Source: Coniochaeta sp. PMI_546 (lineage: Eukaryota; Ascomycota; Sordariomycetes; Coniochaetales; Coniochaetaceae). From it: a stretch of 64,000 nt of DNA. The stretch spans positions 1,918,606-1,982,605 of the forward strand of contig MU271144.1 in NCBI GenBank assembly GCA_021432605.1, given 5' to 3'. Below are positions 32,029 to 42,961 of this stretch, one piece after another. Position 1 is the stretch's first letter, and every line of letters starts with the position of its first letter. The notes beneath the pieces are model-generated. The model searched no databases. It was not told the DNA's origin and saw only the letters and a list, made by a program, of their open reading frames with translations. The translations under genes were made by a program, and so were the position numbers.

Positions 32029-33102
32029 CTAGGCCGCTACCTTCGCCTTGTACTTGGTAGCCGCCTTGTCAAAGAGGTCGCTCTTCTCGGCCAGATCGGA
32101 GAGAAGTGGATGTTGGGCGTCCACGCTCTTGAGTGTGCTGTGCAAAAGTTAGTGAAGTCCAAAAGCCGCAACTAACTATCAAGAGAAACATACTTTGTCA
32201 CATCGGTTGCGTCCTTGCCAGTGATGACAGACAAGACCAGCAGATTGGCAATAGCCTCGGCGAAGTTCGGCTCCTTCTTGATCGCCTGATCCAGGGCAGC
32301 CTGGGCTTCCTCTGTGCGACCAAGGTGTAGCTCGGCCACTGCTTGCGATACCAAGGTACGCACTGACGATGTGGATGGCGCTTGTGCGAGCTCCTCGAAC
32401 ACGTAGAAGGCTTGTTGGTATTTATCTCCGCCCTAGTTTGAGACCTCATGTCAGCAACTGCCACTTATGTCTGTTCTGGGGAAGCCGTGTGAAACGTACC
32501 AGTCTTAAGCCAACCCACGATTCGGCCAGGTTGACCAGCAGACTGTCCTGCGCCCACCTCCGCGCTGCTTGAACTTCCTTCACGGCCAGGTCGTTACGGT
32601 TCTGTTGCAGGTGAATTTGGACGATCAGAGCGACGGCCTCCACTACACAGGTTTAGTTAGCTGTTGCACCCGCACCGGTTCCAGCAACACATGTCCACAT
32701 ACGATTTCCCTGATGTCTTCCCAAGAGCTGAAGCGCCTCCTCGCTCTTCCCCGCAGCAGCCAGAACTGTGCCTCCCAAGACTTGGACAACGCCATTGTCC
32801 TGTCCTTCGTCTGACTCCGCCAACTCCTCAACAGTCTTGACCGCCTTCTCCTTGTTCCCCCTTGCGAACTCGGCGAAAGCACCTACAGCCGCATATTCGG
32901 TCTCCCCCTCCCCGGAAATGTCATCAATGACATCGTCAGCCTGACCCAGTGCGATCCGGGCGCGTAGCTGTAAGATACGAGCTGGCAGGTGGTTCTCGGG
33001 GGACAGGGAAGAAGTGTCGTAGTCTACTACTTGGTCGTACTGGCCTTGGTGAAAGGCGTTGTGTATGTTGATCAGCTCGCCTTCTGCGCTATATGGATCC
33101 AT
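32029..33102 (-). CDS. SEC28: coatomer subunit epsilon (COPI)
   Basis: Four exons, 33102-32703, 32642-32500, 32432-32194 and 32137-32029, give 296 residues, the same as yeast Sec28. Epsilon-COP stabilises alpha-COP in the COPI coat that drives retrograde Golgi-to-ER traffic. The protein opens with MDPYSAEGELINIHNAFHQG, the classic start, and is built of TPR-like helical pairs: AARILQ-type and ALGQADDVI helices, AVAELHLGRTEEAQAALDQA and KKEPNFAEAIANLL. It ends with AQHPLLSDLAEKSDLFDKAA, the conserved C-terminal signature. The TTG codon three triplets upstream is not a start. Introns are 60, 67 and 56 nt, all GT/AG and frame-keeping. Confidence 0.93.
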
Positions 33103-34971
33103 GATAGGCAATTGGTACTCAAAGTCTGGCGATCGTGGTCGTTTTCGCGAGAGAATGGAATATATGTCGATGTGCTGTACCCGTCCGGTGTATCTGTGAT
33201 ACGTGGAGGTAAATGGTGGGAGTGCAAGTTGCCGGATATGCCTTATCAGGTGGCAGGTGGATGCAGCTGGCGGATATTCTGTGGAAGCAGGCTACGAACC
33301 TCATTCCATTCCCTTACAAAGCCTTTCCCTTCCCAGCTACCTCCGACCACAGGACTTTTAGCTTCATCAAGATTATTATCCAGCAACCATGAATTCAGCG
33401 ATTGAGTTGCGATTACCGGGGGTCTTCATGACTCGACATGACTAGCGCATCGTCGGCGCTGTACCCGTCGTTTCTGTTCTATGGTTCCAATATCTCATTT
33501 GCAGGCAGAGTCGAGCATCTACGGCTCTGCGCAAGCCCTAGCAGGAGTCACAGGATAGTAACGGTGTCGACATCATGGAATGACTTACGGCAAATTCTTA
33601 GCCATACTCGCTTGCACCCGAGCCAGCTCTTTCCAAAGATATGGCTCATCGGGGCAACATATAGTCCTGTGACTATCACGGTTTCCGTATCAGTGCGCGG
33701 TTGAGTTCGGAATATTGATGGCTCACAACGACTTACATGTTCTGTTGCAGTGAGATGGTGGACGGTTCTTCTTACAATTGCGGCTCCAGCAAGTGCTAGA
33801 TGTTGCGCACCTATGATGCTTCGGAAAATGTGTCAAGCACTTGCGAAATGTGAGACTCAGCGGACCTCGCTTGAGAAAGAGAGATGCAGACTACGAGCAT
33901 GCCGCTGCGGCACGTTTCCTACCCTTGCATCTCATGGGTTAGATGCGGCACTCCGTTGCTTAAAAAGAATATGCCAGTACGAACAATCAACATACGGCAC
34001 CGTGGTCATATCTACTCTGTGTCGCCAATGAGAATTGTCCACATGAAGCAAGCGCTGAATGCTATGTATGGTTCCGAATCAGCTTTTATAGCTTCGGCAC
34101 TCTCTGCCAGTTACATTGTACCCTCGGTGAAAGTCTTGCAACAACGCCAGGTACAGTGGTGCCTCTTCTTTGCAGCCCAGTTCCCTCCAGCACGGAGTTG
34201 CATGACTTATAGGTTACTCTTTACGGCCTAGGTGTTGAAGAGGATTTCGATCCGGTGACGAACGTGTGATCCGGTCAAGTACCCATTTGCAGCAGTTAGA
34301 TGAGCAATTTGGAGTGGTGGATGGACGAGGGCTTTTTCAGAAGGCCTTTAAAGTGACAGCTAGCACACCGTCGTCCAGAATATCGACGTCATTCGCGACA
34401 ACAATATGGGCGACATCAGTATGGCTTCGTAGAGGTAGGATAATCGGGGCCGCGTTCGACACGCTTTGTCGCGAAACGGCGAGGAGGCAAAATGGACCAG
34501 TAACAGACGGAACTCGGCCGGTAGGAGTACGAATGTTGAGCACAAGGAACGGGTTGAGACAAATGCTGAAGTCATCGCAGCAGTTGGATGAAGGCCAGGC
34601 TATTCTAGCCTTATGGGTAGCTAGTGCAGGGGGAAAGTCCTACGACAATCGAAAGCCCACGGATGTTTCCTCTCAATGACTTAACCTGCTTTTTGAAGGT
34701 GGCAGACCGGGCGTTCTCCTGCTTATCTGCCCTTGTTTTTTGCATCATACCCTTCTGCTAGAGCCGCGTAGAGGGTCGTCCGGTAAACTCATCCGCGTGA
34801 AGCCACTATTTTGGCTTCTGACAAACCCATACATTAAAGCCATTCCATTCCTCGCTCTAAGAAGCCAACGCGCCAAGAACGCCGCTCGTGAAGACTCTAT
34901 GCCCGGCCGAGATAGATGTATGCGAGTTGGTGGTAGTAAATATACAGCACGGCGACCGTCGTGCCTCAAAT
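33103..34971. other. intergenic, 1.9 kb
   Basis: Promoter of the coatomer gene at left and 3' region of the Mim2-like gene at right. Open frames of 60-140 codons occur on both strands (for example plus 33884-34231 and 34266-34679), but none has a recognised domain, a usual start context or a partner exon. No gene is called. Confidence 0.45.
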
Positions 34972-35384
34972 TCATAATGTTGCCGCAGCTTCGACCGCTC
35001 CTGCGGCCTTGAATGTCTTCTTACTCGTGAACTGAATCTCGACGTCATGCATCCACTCCATGTAGCGCGCCCAGCCTGCGAGCGTACGGATGTCAGTACA
35101 GCAAATCCAAGACTATACGAACACGGACAGGAAGGAGGTTGGGACATACTCCAGTAAGCAAACTTTCTGCCAAGGTACTTCCCAACAAAGGGAACTAGGA
35201 CCATTGTGAGGAGCAGCTGTAGTTGGTCGAGACTCCTTTCCCATTCTTTTTGAGCATCGGACCCGTACTCGGAGTCGGTTTCGGAGGAGAGGATACCGCT
35301 CGAGACTGAGGGGAGGGAATCGACATCGTCGTCTTCTGTGGGGGGTGACATGTCCGAGAAGACGTATGAATCGGAGGTCGACAT
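34972..35384 (-). CDS. probable Mim2-like mitochondrial outer-membrane import protein
   Basis: Two exons, 35384-35150 and 35075-34972 (intron 74 nt), give 112 residues. An acidic Ser/Asp-rich cytosolic head (about 1-45) is followed by QKEWERSLDQLQLLLTMVLV and a membrane segment with the glycine pattern PFVGKYLGRKFAYW, then WARYMEWMHDVEI and a short Lys/Ala tail. A small acidic protein with one central helix and G-x3-G-type spacing before an aromatic/basic flank fits the Mim2 family, which works with Mim1 to insert alpha-helical outer-membrane proteins. The resemblance is recalled from family layout, not computed, so the name is tentative. The joint TGG A/GC keeps frame. Confidence 0.55.
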
Positions 35385-36091
35385 GGTTGCAGATGACGGC
35401 AGAGAGCGGAAGTCTAGTAGCGGGATTGGGTAGAGAGGTCGAGGATGGAAGAGAATGGTCAAGGAGTGCGCCTCATGGAGCTCAGTCTTGCATCAGCATC
35501 GACGTCTCCCGATGCCGGGTTGCGTTTGAGGATGGAGGGCGGATGTTTGCTAGTTTGAGTAGCTCTTAGGGATAATGATATCAACCTCCCGTCTCGGTAG
35601 TCCAGGTCGAGTTTCCAGAACAAGCTCCAACAAGTTCCACAGTGCGCCTTCTTCCACTTGCCGTTGCCGGTTCGGCCTACCTGTACTAGTCCTCCACAGT
35701 ACGTACCTCTGCGGCAAGCAAACCATGACCCCACCTGTTTTTACACTAGTTGTTCTTCCCGCTATTATTGGCTGGTGACTTGCCTTATCAGGTGACCTCA
35801 GCGTTGAGTCACTGTCGGTTTGGAACAGTGATTTTGAGGAACGTCATGGAATCAGGCAGTGAAGGCCGTCTTTTCCCTTCCCTCTCTGCCTCTACATTCA
35901 ATCTACCAATCGCTATAAAAGCTCGGAGCGAATATCAATCGGACCAGCCTCGTACTGACAGGACTGACCGCTTCCCACCATATCCACAATCACTGCAGCC
36001 TCGTTGATATCCATTGATCGATTCAGAGCGCCGAGTTCAGGGTCTCACAGCAGCTAAACGAAGCAAATCACAGGGTCCGAAAGTCGCGAAG
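35385..36091. promoter_or_regulatory. divergent promoter Mim2-like / eIF2-beta
   Basis: This head-to-head spacer of about 700 bp contains a plus-strand CCAAT at 35906-35910 and a TATAAAA at 35914-35920, followed by a C/A-rich leader up to the eIF2-beta ATG. The short 5' exon of the eIF2-beta gene lies at its right end. Confidence 0.5.
35914..35920 (+). promoter_or_regulatory. TATA box, eIF2-beta gene
   Basis: TATAAAA lies about 175 nt before the ATG, with CCAAT four bases further upstream. The distance fits a fungal leader. Confidence 0.5.
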
Positions 36092-37482
36092 ATGGATGCA
36101 ACCGAAGTAAGTCGTCTGGAATTTGAAATTTAGCCCTGAAAGAAAGCACAGTCATCACCGCACCTTTCCCCTCCCGCTGTTGCTGTGTGGTCAGTGGTCC
36201 CCGCAAAGTGTGCAGCTCAAAACCGTACTATGCCCCTCCAAAATATTTCCGCCACCCCACCGCCTATCTCGTTTGACGACGACAACGACAAAGAACCTCC
36301 CTCCGTTGCACCTTGATCACTTGCTATCGCCAGGCTCTTGTCAATACGTCTACTAACTGCAACAGTCTCACACACAGAAGAAGCGCAAGTCAGTCGCCTT
36401 CACGGACGCGAAGGTGGTCGTTGACGTCGACGGTCACGTAACCATGGTTTCCGAACCCATCGATGACTCCAAGGAGACGGCACAGTCACATACACCCCGT
36501 ACGCCGCCATTATCTGCCGCACTTGGGTCCTTTGCTGACCCCTCCAAAGCCCCTGCCCTCGATGCCGCTCCTGCCGACGACGCCGCTGAGGTTCCGGGCA
36601 ACGACGATGGCCTGGATCTGTCCTTGATGAAGAAGAAGAAGAAGAAGGCAAAGAAGACTGAGGATGACGAAGAGCCAGCAGCAGCCGCCGAGGACGCCAA
36701 TGAAGGCGATGCCGCCGCAGCCGGTGGTGAGGAAGGCGCGCTCGACTTGACCCTGAAGAAGAAGAAGAAGAAGAAGGTGACCAAGGAGAGCGAGGACGAT
36801 TTCGCCAAGAAGCTTGAGGCCCTTCAACTCGAGGGCAAGGAGGGCGAGGAGCCCGCTGCCGCAGCCGAGGCCGACGAGCAGGACGGAGACATGGAGAAGG
36901 GCACCGGCATCTGGGCGCACGACGAGTCCAAGATCATCAACTACGACCCCCTCCTGTCCCGCTTCTTCGTGCTTCTGACCCAGAAGAACCCCGACCACGC
37001 CTCGAGCGGCTCCAAGAGCTACAAGATCCCGCCGCCACAATGTCTGAGGGAAGGCAACAAGAAGACCATCTTTGCCAACATAGCCGACATCTGCAAGCGG
37101 ATGAAGCGGACGGACGAGCACGTCACTGCCTATCTCTTCTCCGAGTTGGGTACCAGTGGTAGTGTGGACGGCAGCAGACGATTGGTCATCAAGGGTCGTT
37201 TCCAACAGAAACAAATTGAGAACGTTCTGCGAAAGTATATCAGTAAGTTTATATGCGCCTATTCCTGAAGCCTGCTCCGCCATCGTCGAACATCACTAAC
37301 ACCTGGGTGCAGTCGAATATGTCACATGCAAGACGTGCCGCTCTCCGGATACCGAGCTCAACAAGGGAGAGAACCGTCTTTACTTCATCACCTGCAACTC
37401 GTGCGGCTCGCGTCGTTCGGTCCAGGCCATCAAGACTGGTTTCTCGGCCCAGATCGGAAAGAGAAAGAAGATGCAGGGTTAA
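36092..37482 (+). CDS. SUI3: translation initiation factor eIF2 subunit beta
   Basis: Three exons, 36092-36106, 36366-37242 and 37313-37482, give 353 residues. eIF2-beta helps deliver Met-tRNAi to the 40S subunit and contacts eIF5 and eIF2B. The N-terminal half is acidic/Ala-rich with two lysine blocks (about 94-102 and 136-142). The core carries [31 protein letters not shown] and [18 protein letters not shown]. The C-terminal C4 zinc ribbon is CKTC-x18-CNSC, followed by [11 protein letters not shown] and a Lys-rich end. The first exon is only 15 nt (MDATE) before a 259-nt intron. Yeast and animal proteins usually have three lysine blocks; only two are seen here. All joints keep frame. Confidence 0.95.
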
Positions 37483-38467
37483 GCTGCCACCACTTGCTAT
37501 CATTCCTCTGGAAGCATTTGCTTGGAAGGGTTTATGCCGGCCAATCTGGTCTCTCATGAAATTTGTGGTGCCGAGTTTGGTACATGGGTTATACATGCAA
37601 GGACCGTCATGGGCATGCGGGACGGAGTTTGTCTAGAACTTTGATCTACGGGTCTATCAGCCTCAAAAGCGCATAGTCATAGGGATGTCGGACTGCGGCC
37701 GGGAGCGTTCGCTATTCATGATAATTTGATTGTTGCGATTTCTTGAAATTGCTTCCCCTTCAAGTCTTCTTTGTGTGTTCAAAGTTTGCTCACGCAGTTG
37801 CCTCTATCATCGTCGGTCGATACTAGCTTGAGGGCTGAGAATGTGCACTTGTTGCCCTGTCCAGCATACCGGCCCCCAACTGCACTGCTTTTTTCACCTC
37901 TCGCGAGGCGTCTGGCCGAGTCCAACCTCCTATTCGCTCCTTCTGGCCCCCAACTTACACTGCTTTTTCAACCTCGCATGAAGGCTTACCCTCTACCTAC
38001 CTTGCAGCACAGCCCCCATGGCTTTTCCAATATTTCATAGCTCGGTCAGTAGTCTAAATTGAAGAGTGTGCATGCCCATGAGATGGCTCAAGAGCCACAT
38101 TGCGACCTCTTGGATAACAATGATGCCTTACAACACGATCGATCAGCATGTTGCCGTCAGTGACCTACTACTGATCCCTGTGACGTTTATCCGTTTGAGG
38201 TCACAGAACACGCTTAGGCGTATAGCTTGCATCTTGATCTACACTGACTGACCTCGCCAGGGCAACCTCCGCCGAGTGTTGTTTCCACACATCAGATTGA
38301 CACAATCATAAGAGCCACACACGTTTGCTTCAACCATCTTCTCGATTCTATTAGACTAAATTACACTGCGTATGATGGACATGCCCCTCCAAAAGCGCCC
38401 GTTCAAACAAAGAGGTATAGTAGATAAACAACAACAGATGCAAAACTCGGGAAAACCCCCACCTCCA
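37483..38467. other. convergent spacer, 1.0 kb
   Basis: Two 3' regions meet here, from the eIF2-beta and Axl2-like genes. A partial direct duplication is visible around 37860-37990 (two copies of a block with CCCCCAACT...CACTGCTTTTTC). No gene was recognised. Confidence 0.5.
37868..37967. repeat. imperfect direct duplication
   Basis: The string CCCCCAACTGCACTGCTTTT near 37872 recurs as CCCCCAACTTACACTGCTTT near 37946, each followed by a T-run and CACCTCTCGC/CAACCTCGCA. The copies are about 75 nt apart and similar over about 35 nt. It looks like a local tandem duplication in untranslated DNA. Confidence 0.6.
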
Positions 38468-41278
38468 CTAGATATAGACCGGATAGTCACCACTACTCCT
38501 CCCCGCCGTCCCAGGCCTCGTCACCCTCTGGCCGCTCCCGTCCCTCTCGACATCCTGGCTCGCCCTGCCGCCCCCCTCAAACCCGGCCGCGGCCTCGAGC
38601 CAGCTGCTCGCCTTGGAGTACCGCGAGGTGGCCACGCCTATCCACTCGTTGACGTCCTCGACCGACACCTGGCCCCGGTCCCCGAGGGGCGGGAGGCTGC
38701 TCCTCTCCCCGTCGTCGTCGTCGTCGTCGTCGTCGTCCGAGATGGAGAGGCGGCTCGTCGCGGCCGGTCGCTGTTGGGAGGCCGAGGGGGAGGAGGAGGT
38801 GGGGGGGTGCGGCCACCTGTTGGGGGACATGGAGGGCGTGGCCTGGCCGTCGGCCGGGGAGGAGTAGATTGAGGACTCGACGCGGGGGGCCGGACGGACG
38901 CGGACGGAGGATCGTGGGGGGGAGGACCGGGGGAGGCCGAGGGAGTCGTAGGTCCAGGGCGAGGAGGATAGGGGTCCGCCGCGCCGGGTGGGCGGTGGGC
39001 TCGGGGAACGTATGTTGGGTGGCATGGTGGATGTCTCGGCGAAGAGGCGGCGGGGGTAGAAGGGCCGCAGGGGAGGGCCCGGGGGGTCGGCTGCGGGCGT
39101 GCGGAGGCGGGCTAGGGGTGGGGGCGCGAGGTGCTCGGATGATTCGGATGAGCTCTCGGTCGGCACGCGGCGGATGGTGTCTGCGTGCATGAAGTCTTCT
39201 AGTTTGGTGCCCCGGTCCGGGGTGGTGGTGCCGCCGAGGGGCGGGGAGGAGTTGAAGTTTGTGGTTGCGAAGAAGGAGGAGTCGGGGGTCGAGTCCCCGC
39301 TGAATATGTTGGAGTCGGGGATGTCGACGTTCAGGACTTTGGAGAAGCGGTAGCGGCTCGTCCTGTTGCGGATGTGCCGGTTGTAGGCTGCCTTTGACGG
39401 CGAGTCGGTGTGGTGGAGATTCGGAGCGGACAGGTTGCCGTGGATATCTGGCCGTTTCGGAGGTGTGTATGGGTTGGAGGATCTTCTCCACGCGCTTGAA
39501 GGCGGCCATGCGCCGGAAGATGGCCATGCTTCGCCGCTGGAAGGGTGTATGCCTCCTCTTGACGGCGGTGGTGTGAGGAGCGATGCGTCGGTGAAGTAAG
39601 GCCCCGACCTATCGCGTGCGAGATATGATGCTGGGCTTAGCTCGTCCTCTGTGTCGTAGCTGTCGGCGGATATCCGCTCGACCATGTCGCCGCTGCCGCT
39701 GCCACTATGTGTAAGGCTGCCAGGGACCGGCCTAGATATGTCTCGCCGGTCGATGGAGTTTGGTCGCTTACGTCGGCGATAACAGCAAAAGGCAAGTATG
39801 CCGCAGAGGATAAGTAATAGGAGGAGAACCGGTATCAGAACGGCCAGGAGGATCGTTTTGCGGCTGGTCTGGCCATCATCCCCAGCAGGTTCACCCTCCG
39901 CTGTCGCCGCTGATGGATTTGACGTTGACAAGCCAGAATATACAAGCGCCTCGCTACTTGTTGATGTCGTCGTCCTAGGAGGTGCCGTAATCAATGTCGT
40001 GGGAGACATTGCTTTCAGTACTGACACATTCAGCTGCTTGGTGCGCTCTGCGCCCGAGCTTGCGGACTTCACGTCTATCGAGATGACGATTCGAGAACCG
40101 CCGAGCGCGGAAGGAACCTTGCCAGATATGATTCTCTTCGTTGCGTCGTACTTCACCCAATCTGCCGTAGGGCTACTTGCGACCGAAATCTGCAAGTCTT
40201 GCTTGCTGGTGAGATACTTTCCCAGATCAAAGGTAAAGCTTTCTCCGGCAGTCACGTTCAATGCCGGCAGATCCGCGGCGAACAGACCATCGACCACGTT
40301 GACTAACACTGTCAAATTGAGCGTGTCCAAGTGTTGATCTTGCATTGTGATCGTGATGTTGGACGACTTCGCCGTCTCTGGTGGTGTGCCACTGATCTCC
40401 CATGTACTCTTATTCAGCTCCAACCAGGCCGGGAGACCGGATGTCGAGATGATGGTCACGCCTCCTGAAATGGCGTCCTGGTCATCGAGTTTGACGCTCT
40501 CCGCCAGCCCCGTGTAAGACATGCGCTCCCCAACTGTCGCGTTCAAGGAGATGAAGCTCTCGTCTGCAGTGACGGCGTGGTTTCCGACTACAATTGAGAA
40601 TGGGAGAGAGGCACCGGAAAACCCAAGTACGTCACTGGCGACAAGCTGGAATTCGAACGCTTGAGGTGTCTGAACCAGGGCTGCTAGTGGAGGGGTTTGT
40701 CCGGAGAACGATAGCTTTGCAGGATCGAACAGCATCCAAGATGGGAGAGGGGAGTTGTCCGCCATTACTGCGTAATATGTCAAAGCTCCCCCTCCCGAGC
40801 TAAAAGTGTTGCTTGCCAGGGTAAAGGCAAAGCTCGTATCGGGGCGCATAATGAACGATGAAGGCTGTGAGAACGGCGCAAAGTCGGGAGTTTGAGCCGA
40901 GAGCGGAATAGCGACGGTCGGAGGCGGGTTGCGCGAGACCACGAGCGTCGCACTCAAGGTCACGGACCCGGAATCGTCGGTTGCCACGATATCGACTGGC
41001 ACTCCCACCACATCACCTGCCGCAATGTCGGTACTCCTTGGTGTTCCATAGATGCGACGCGCCTTGCCGTCGAACGATATCCAGTCCGGAGACTGCGTGA
41101 GTGTGTATGTGAGCGTAGATGAGGATGAGAAAGTCGAGGGTGAGAAGACGAAGGAGAATGGCTGGTCTATCCTCGCCACGGGAGGCACTTGTGAGTTTAT
41201 CGGAAAGGAGACGGTAGGTATAGCTGTAACCAGTTCAACGAGAAGAGACGCTATCGCCACCAGCACCCAAGACGCCAT
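38468..41278 (-). CDS. Axl2/Bud10-like axial bud-site adhesin (CADG repeats)
   Basis: A single exon of 936 residues. A signal peptide (about 1-19, MASWVLVAIASLLVELVTAI) is followed by several dystroglycan-type cadherin-like domains: QPFSFVFSPSTF, TLTQSPDWISFDGKARRIYGTP, LPSWMLFDPAKLSFSGQTP, LPAWLELNKSTWEISGTPP and DWVKYDATKRIISGKVP are the recurring W-x-x-x-D/L...G-x-P signatures. A Ser/Thr-rich stalk leads to one membrane helix (about 473-497) with RRRKR on its cytosolic side. The cytosolic tail is Pro/Ser-rich with a nine-Asp run near 847. Yeast Axl2 marks axial bud sites; filamentous orthologues act in septation and conidiation. Family call is strong by architecture; cellular role here is inferred. 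Confidence 0.85.
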   Translation of the reverse strand: MASWVLVAIASLLVELVTAIPTVSFPINSQVPPVARIDQPFSFVFSPSTFSSSSTLTYTLTQSPDWISFDGKARRIYGTPRSTDIAAGDVVGVPVDIVATDDSGSVTLSATLVVSRNPPPTVAIPLSAQTPDFAPFSQPSSFIMRPDTSFAFTLASNTFSSGGGALTYYAVMADNSPLPSWMLFDPAKLSFSGQTPPLAALVQTPQAFEFQLVASDVLGFSGASLPFSIVVGNHAVTADESFISLNATVGERMSYTGLAESVKLDDQDAISGGVTIISTSGLPAWLELNKSTWEISGTPPETAKSSNITITMQDQHLDTLNLTVLVNVVDGLFAADLPALNVTAGESFTFDLGKYLTSKQDLQISVASSPTADWVKYDATKRIISGKVPSALGGSRIVISIDVKSASSGAERTKQLNVSVLKAMSPTTLITAPPRTTTSTSSEALVYSGLSTSNPSAATAEGEPAGDDGQTSRKTILLAVLIPVLLLLLILCGILAFCCYRRRKRPNSIDRRDISRPVPGSLTHSGSGSGDMVERISADSYDTEDELSPASYLARDRSGPYFTDASLLTPPPSRGGIHPSSGEAWPSSGAWPPSSAWRRSSNPYTPPKRPDIHGNLSAPNLHHTDSPSKAAYNRHIRNRTSRYRFSKVLNVDIPDSNIFSGDSTPDSSFFATTNFNSSPPLGGTTTPDRGTKLEDFMHADTIRRVPTESSSESSEHLAPPPLARLRTPAADPPGPPLRPFYPRRLFAETSTMPPNIRSPSPPPTRRGGPLSSSPWTYDSLGLPRSSPPRSSVRVRPAPRVESSIYSSPADGQATPSMSPNRWPHPPTSSSPSASQQRPAATSRLSISDDDDDDDDDGERSSLPPLGDRGQVSVEDVNEWIGVATSRYSKASSWLEAAAGFEGGGRASQDVERDGSGQRVTRPGTAGRSSGDYPVYI

Positions 41279-42010
41279 GACGGCGGAATATACAGGAATG
41301 ACACGGTGAAGCTCTCACGACGGACAGACTGAGAAGGACAGGATGAAGTTGCAAAAGCCATGAGCTCGAGCGGGAAGAGAGATGCAGACCACGATGCATG
41401 AAGGGGTATGACGTCCACTTGGACTGCCCCCATCCATGGTGAAGAATCGATGGCTGAAGGTTGATGGCATGTTGTCTCATGGACGAAGGCCCAGCAATCC
41501 CTTTGGTGGCTGCCATGAATCCCGTGATGTGTCGTCAACGAGTTAAGGGGTGGCGGGTATACTGAAGATTGCCTCTTCAATGGGGGGAAAGAAGGGGAAT
41601 TCGGGAGCTGCACTAGTAGTCATAATCGATAGATGTGGTTGGAAAGGGGTCCAGCATTCCAGTAGTCGGCAGGGCGAAAGCCCAAAAGAGTCGCTGGATT
41701 GGCGTCCACTAGCTGGCACTTTTAGTGCACAGCATGCCCAAGTCAGCTTCGTGGTATAGCGCTGCTCAGGCCCTGGAGCACGGTTTGTATCGCAAGTTCA
41801 TGGCATTTACGAGGCGTTATCGGCGACCTTATCGGTGATTGATCGCCTGAGTCGCACTTCGAAGGTTCCAAAAGTTTTGAAGGGTCAAATGAGAATGCAC
41901 GGAACCAAATCAGACACTCAACAGCTTTGCAACCCTGGATCGGCATACTGAACCATCATCTTAAGATAGCAGGACGTCTCAAAACAGATTTGTCGCACGT
42001 CTGACCTGAA
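41279..42010. promoter_or_regulatory. divergent spacer Axl2-like / Efm6
   Basis: Head-to-head spacer of about 730 bp. No clear TATA or repeat was recognised. Open frames continuing from the Axl2-like 5' region are unsupported. Confidence 0.4.
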
Positions 42011-42961
42011 ATGGCGAGCCCGGACCGGTCGCCGTCTCCTGAGTTCTCACCGCTCGCGATGGGCGAGGACCTGACACCACTACCCGAGTATAAGGCGGCC
42101 ACAACGACTGAGGTAGACTTTGACGGCCTTCTCACGGAGCCGTTACAATTGCATGAGGACCTGAAGACGGGATGTGGAGGACAGTTGTGGCCAGCGGGCA
42201 TGGTGTTGGCGAAGCATATGCTCCGTTACCACCGTGAAAAGCTGGTCAAGGCCAGAATGTGGGTTACTACCAACCCCTTGCTTCACGGATGAGTTGTCCC
42301 TGCATTGCAGTGAAGAGCCACGCATCATATCGTCGCATCACATGATCAGGGTGACTGACTTCATCAATGAGCAAACAGTCTTGAGCTTGGAGCAGGAGGC
42401 GGACTTGTCGGTCTTGCTGTTGCGAGTGGCTGCAACATCGAGGCGCCCATGTATATTACTGACCAACTGGAGATGGAAGAGCTCATGCAACACAACATCG
42501 CCCTGAACGGACTACAGGATCGAGTTAAGGGCATAATATTGAACTGGTGAGTTCCCTCGTCTCCAGAGTCTGGCATCAACTCGCATCTCCAGCCGTGCTA
42601 CTCCACAAACTTGAGGTTACTTCTACCTCGAGCGATTTTCTACGGGCGTCCTTCTGACAGTTCTCTCAGGGGCGAACCACTGTCACAAGAAGTCGTTTCC
42701 TTCCGGCCAGATACGATTCTTGCTGCCGACTGTGTCTACTTTGAACCGGCCTTTCCACTTCTCTTGCAGACGCTGGGTGACCTCTTGACGCTGTGCCCTT
42801 CGGCAACCATTTACTTCTGTTTCAAGAAGAGACGGCGAGCCGACATGCATTTCCTAGCCAAGGCGAAAAAGGCATTCAAGGTAGTTGAGATCGAGGACGA
42901 CGAGAGGCCAATCTTCAGCAGATCCGGGCTCTTTCTTTACACGTTCGAAGCGAAGCGATAG
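42011..42961 (+). CDS. EFM6: protein-lysine N-methyltransferase, Efm6/METTL21 type
   Basis: Three exons, 42011-42258, 42379-42546 and 42670-42961, give 235 residues. It is a seven-beta-strand SAM-dependent methyltransferase. Motif I is ILELGAGGGLVGLAVA (about 83-98, created across the first splice joint AT/T). The acidic ribose-binding region is ITDQLE; ADCVYFEPAFPLLLQTL follows as the post-motif II block with its conserved D-x-V-Y. The C-terminal FKKRRRADMHFLAKAKKAFKV and the preceding NHNIALNG-like helix fit the METTL21 group. The yeast orthologue Efm6 methylates elongation factor 1A on lysine 390; the substrate here is inferred. Introns are 120 and 123 nt. The protein is probably cytosolic, with no signal peptide. 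Confidence 0.85.

Noticed and set aside
33884-34679. Plus-strand open frames between the coatomer and Mim2-like genes
   Set aside because: Two short frames in different phases without good starts or motifs; consistent with spacer.
38577-39527. 316-codon minus frame overlapping the Axl2 tail
   Set aside because: Arg/Pro/His-rich out-of-frame reading of the same exon; no independent evidence.
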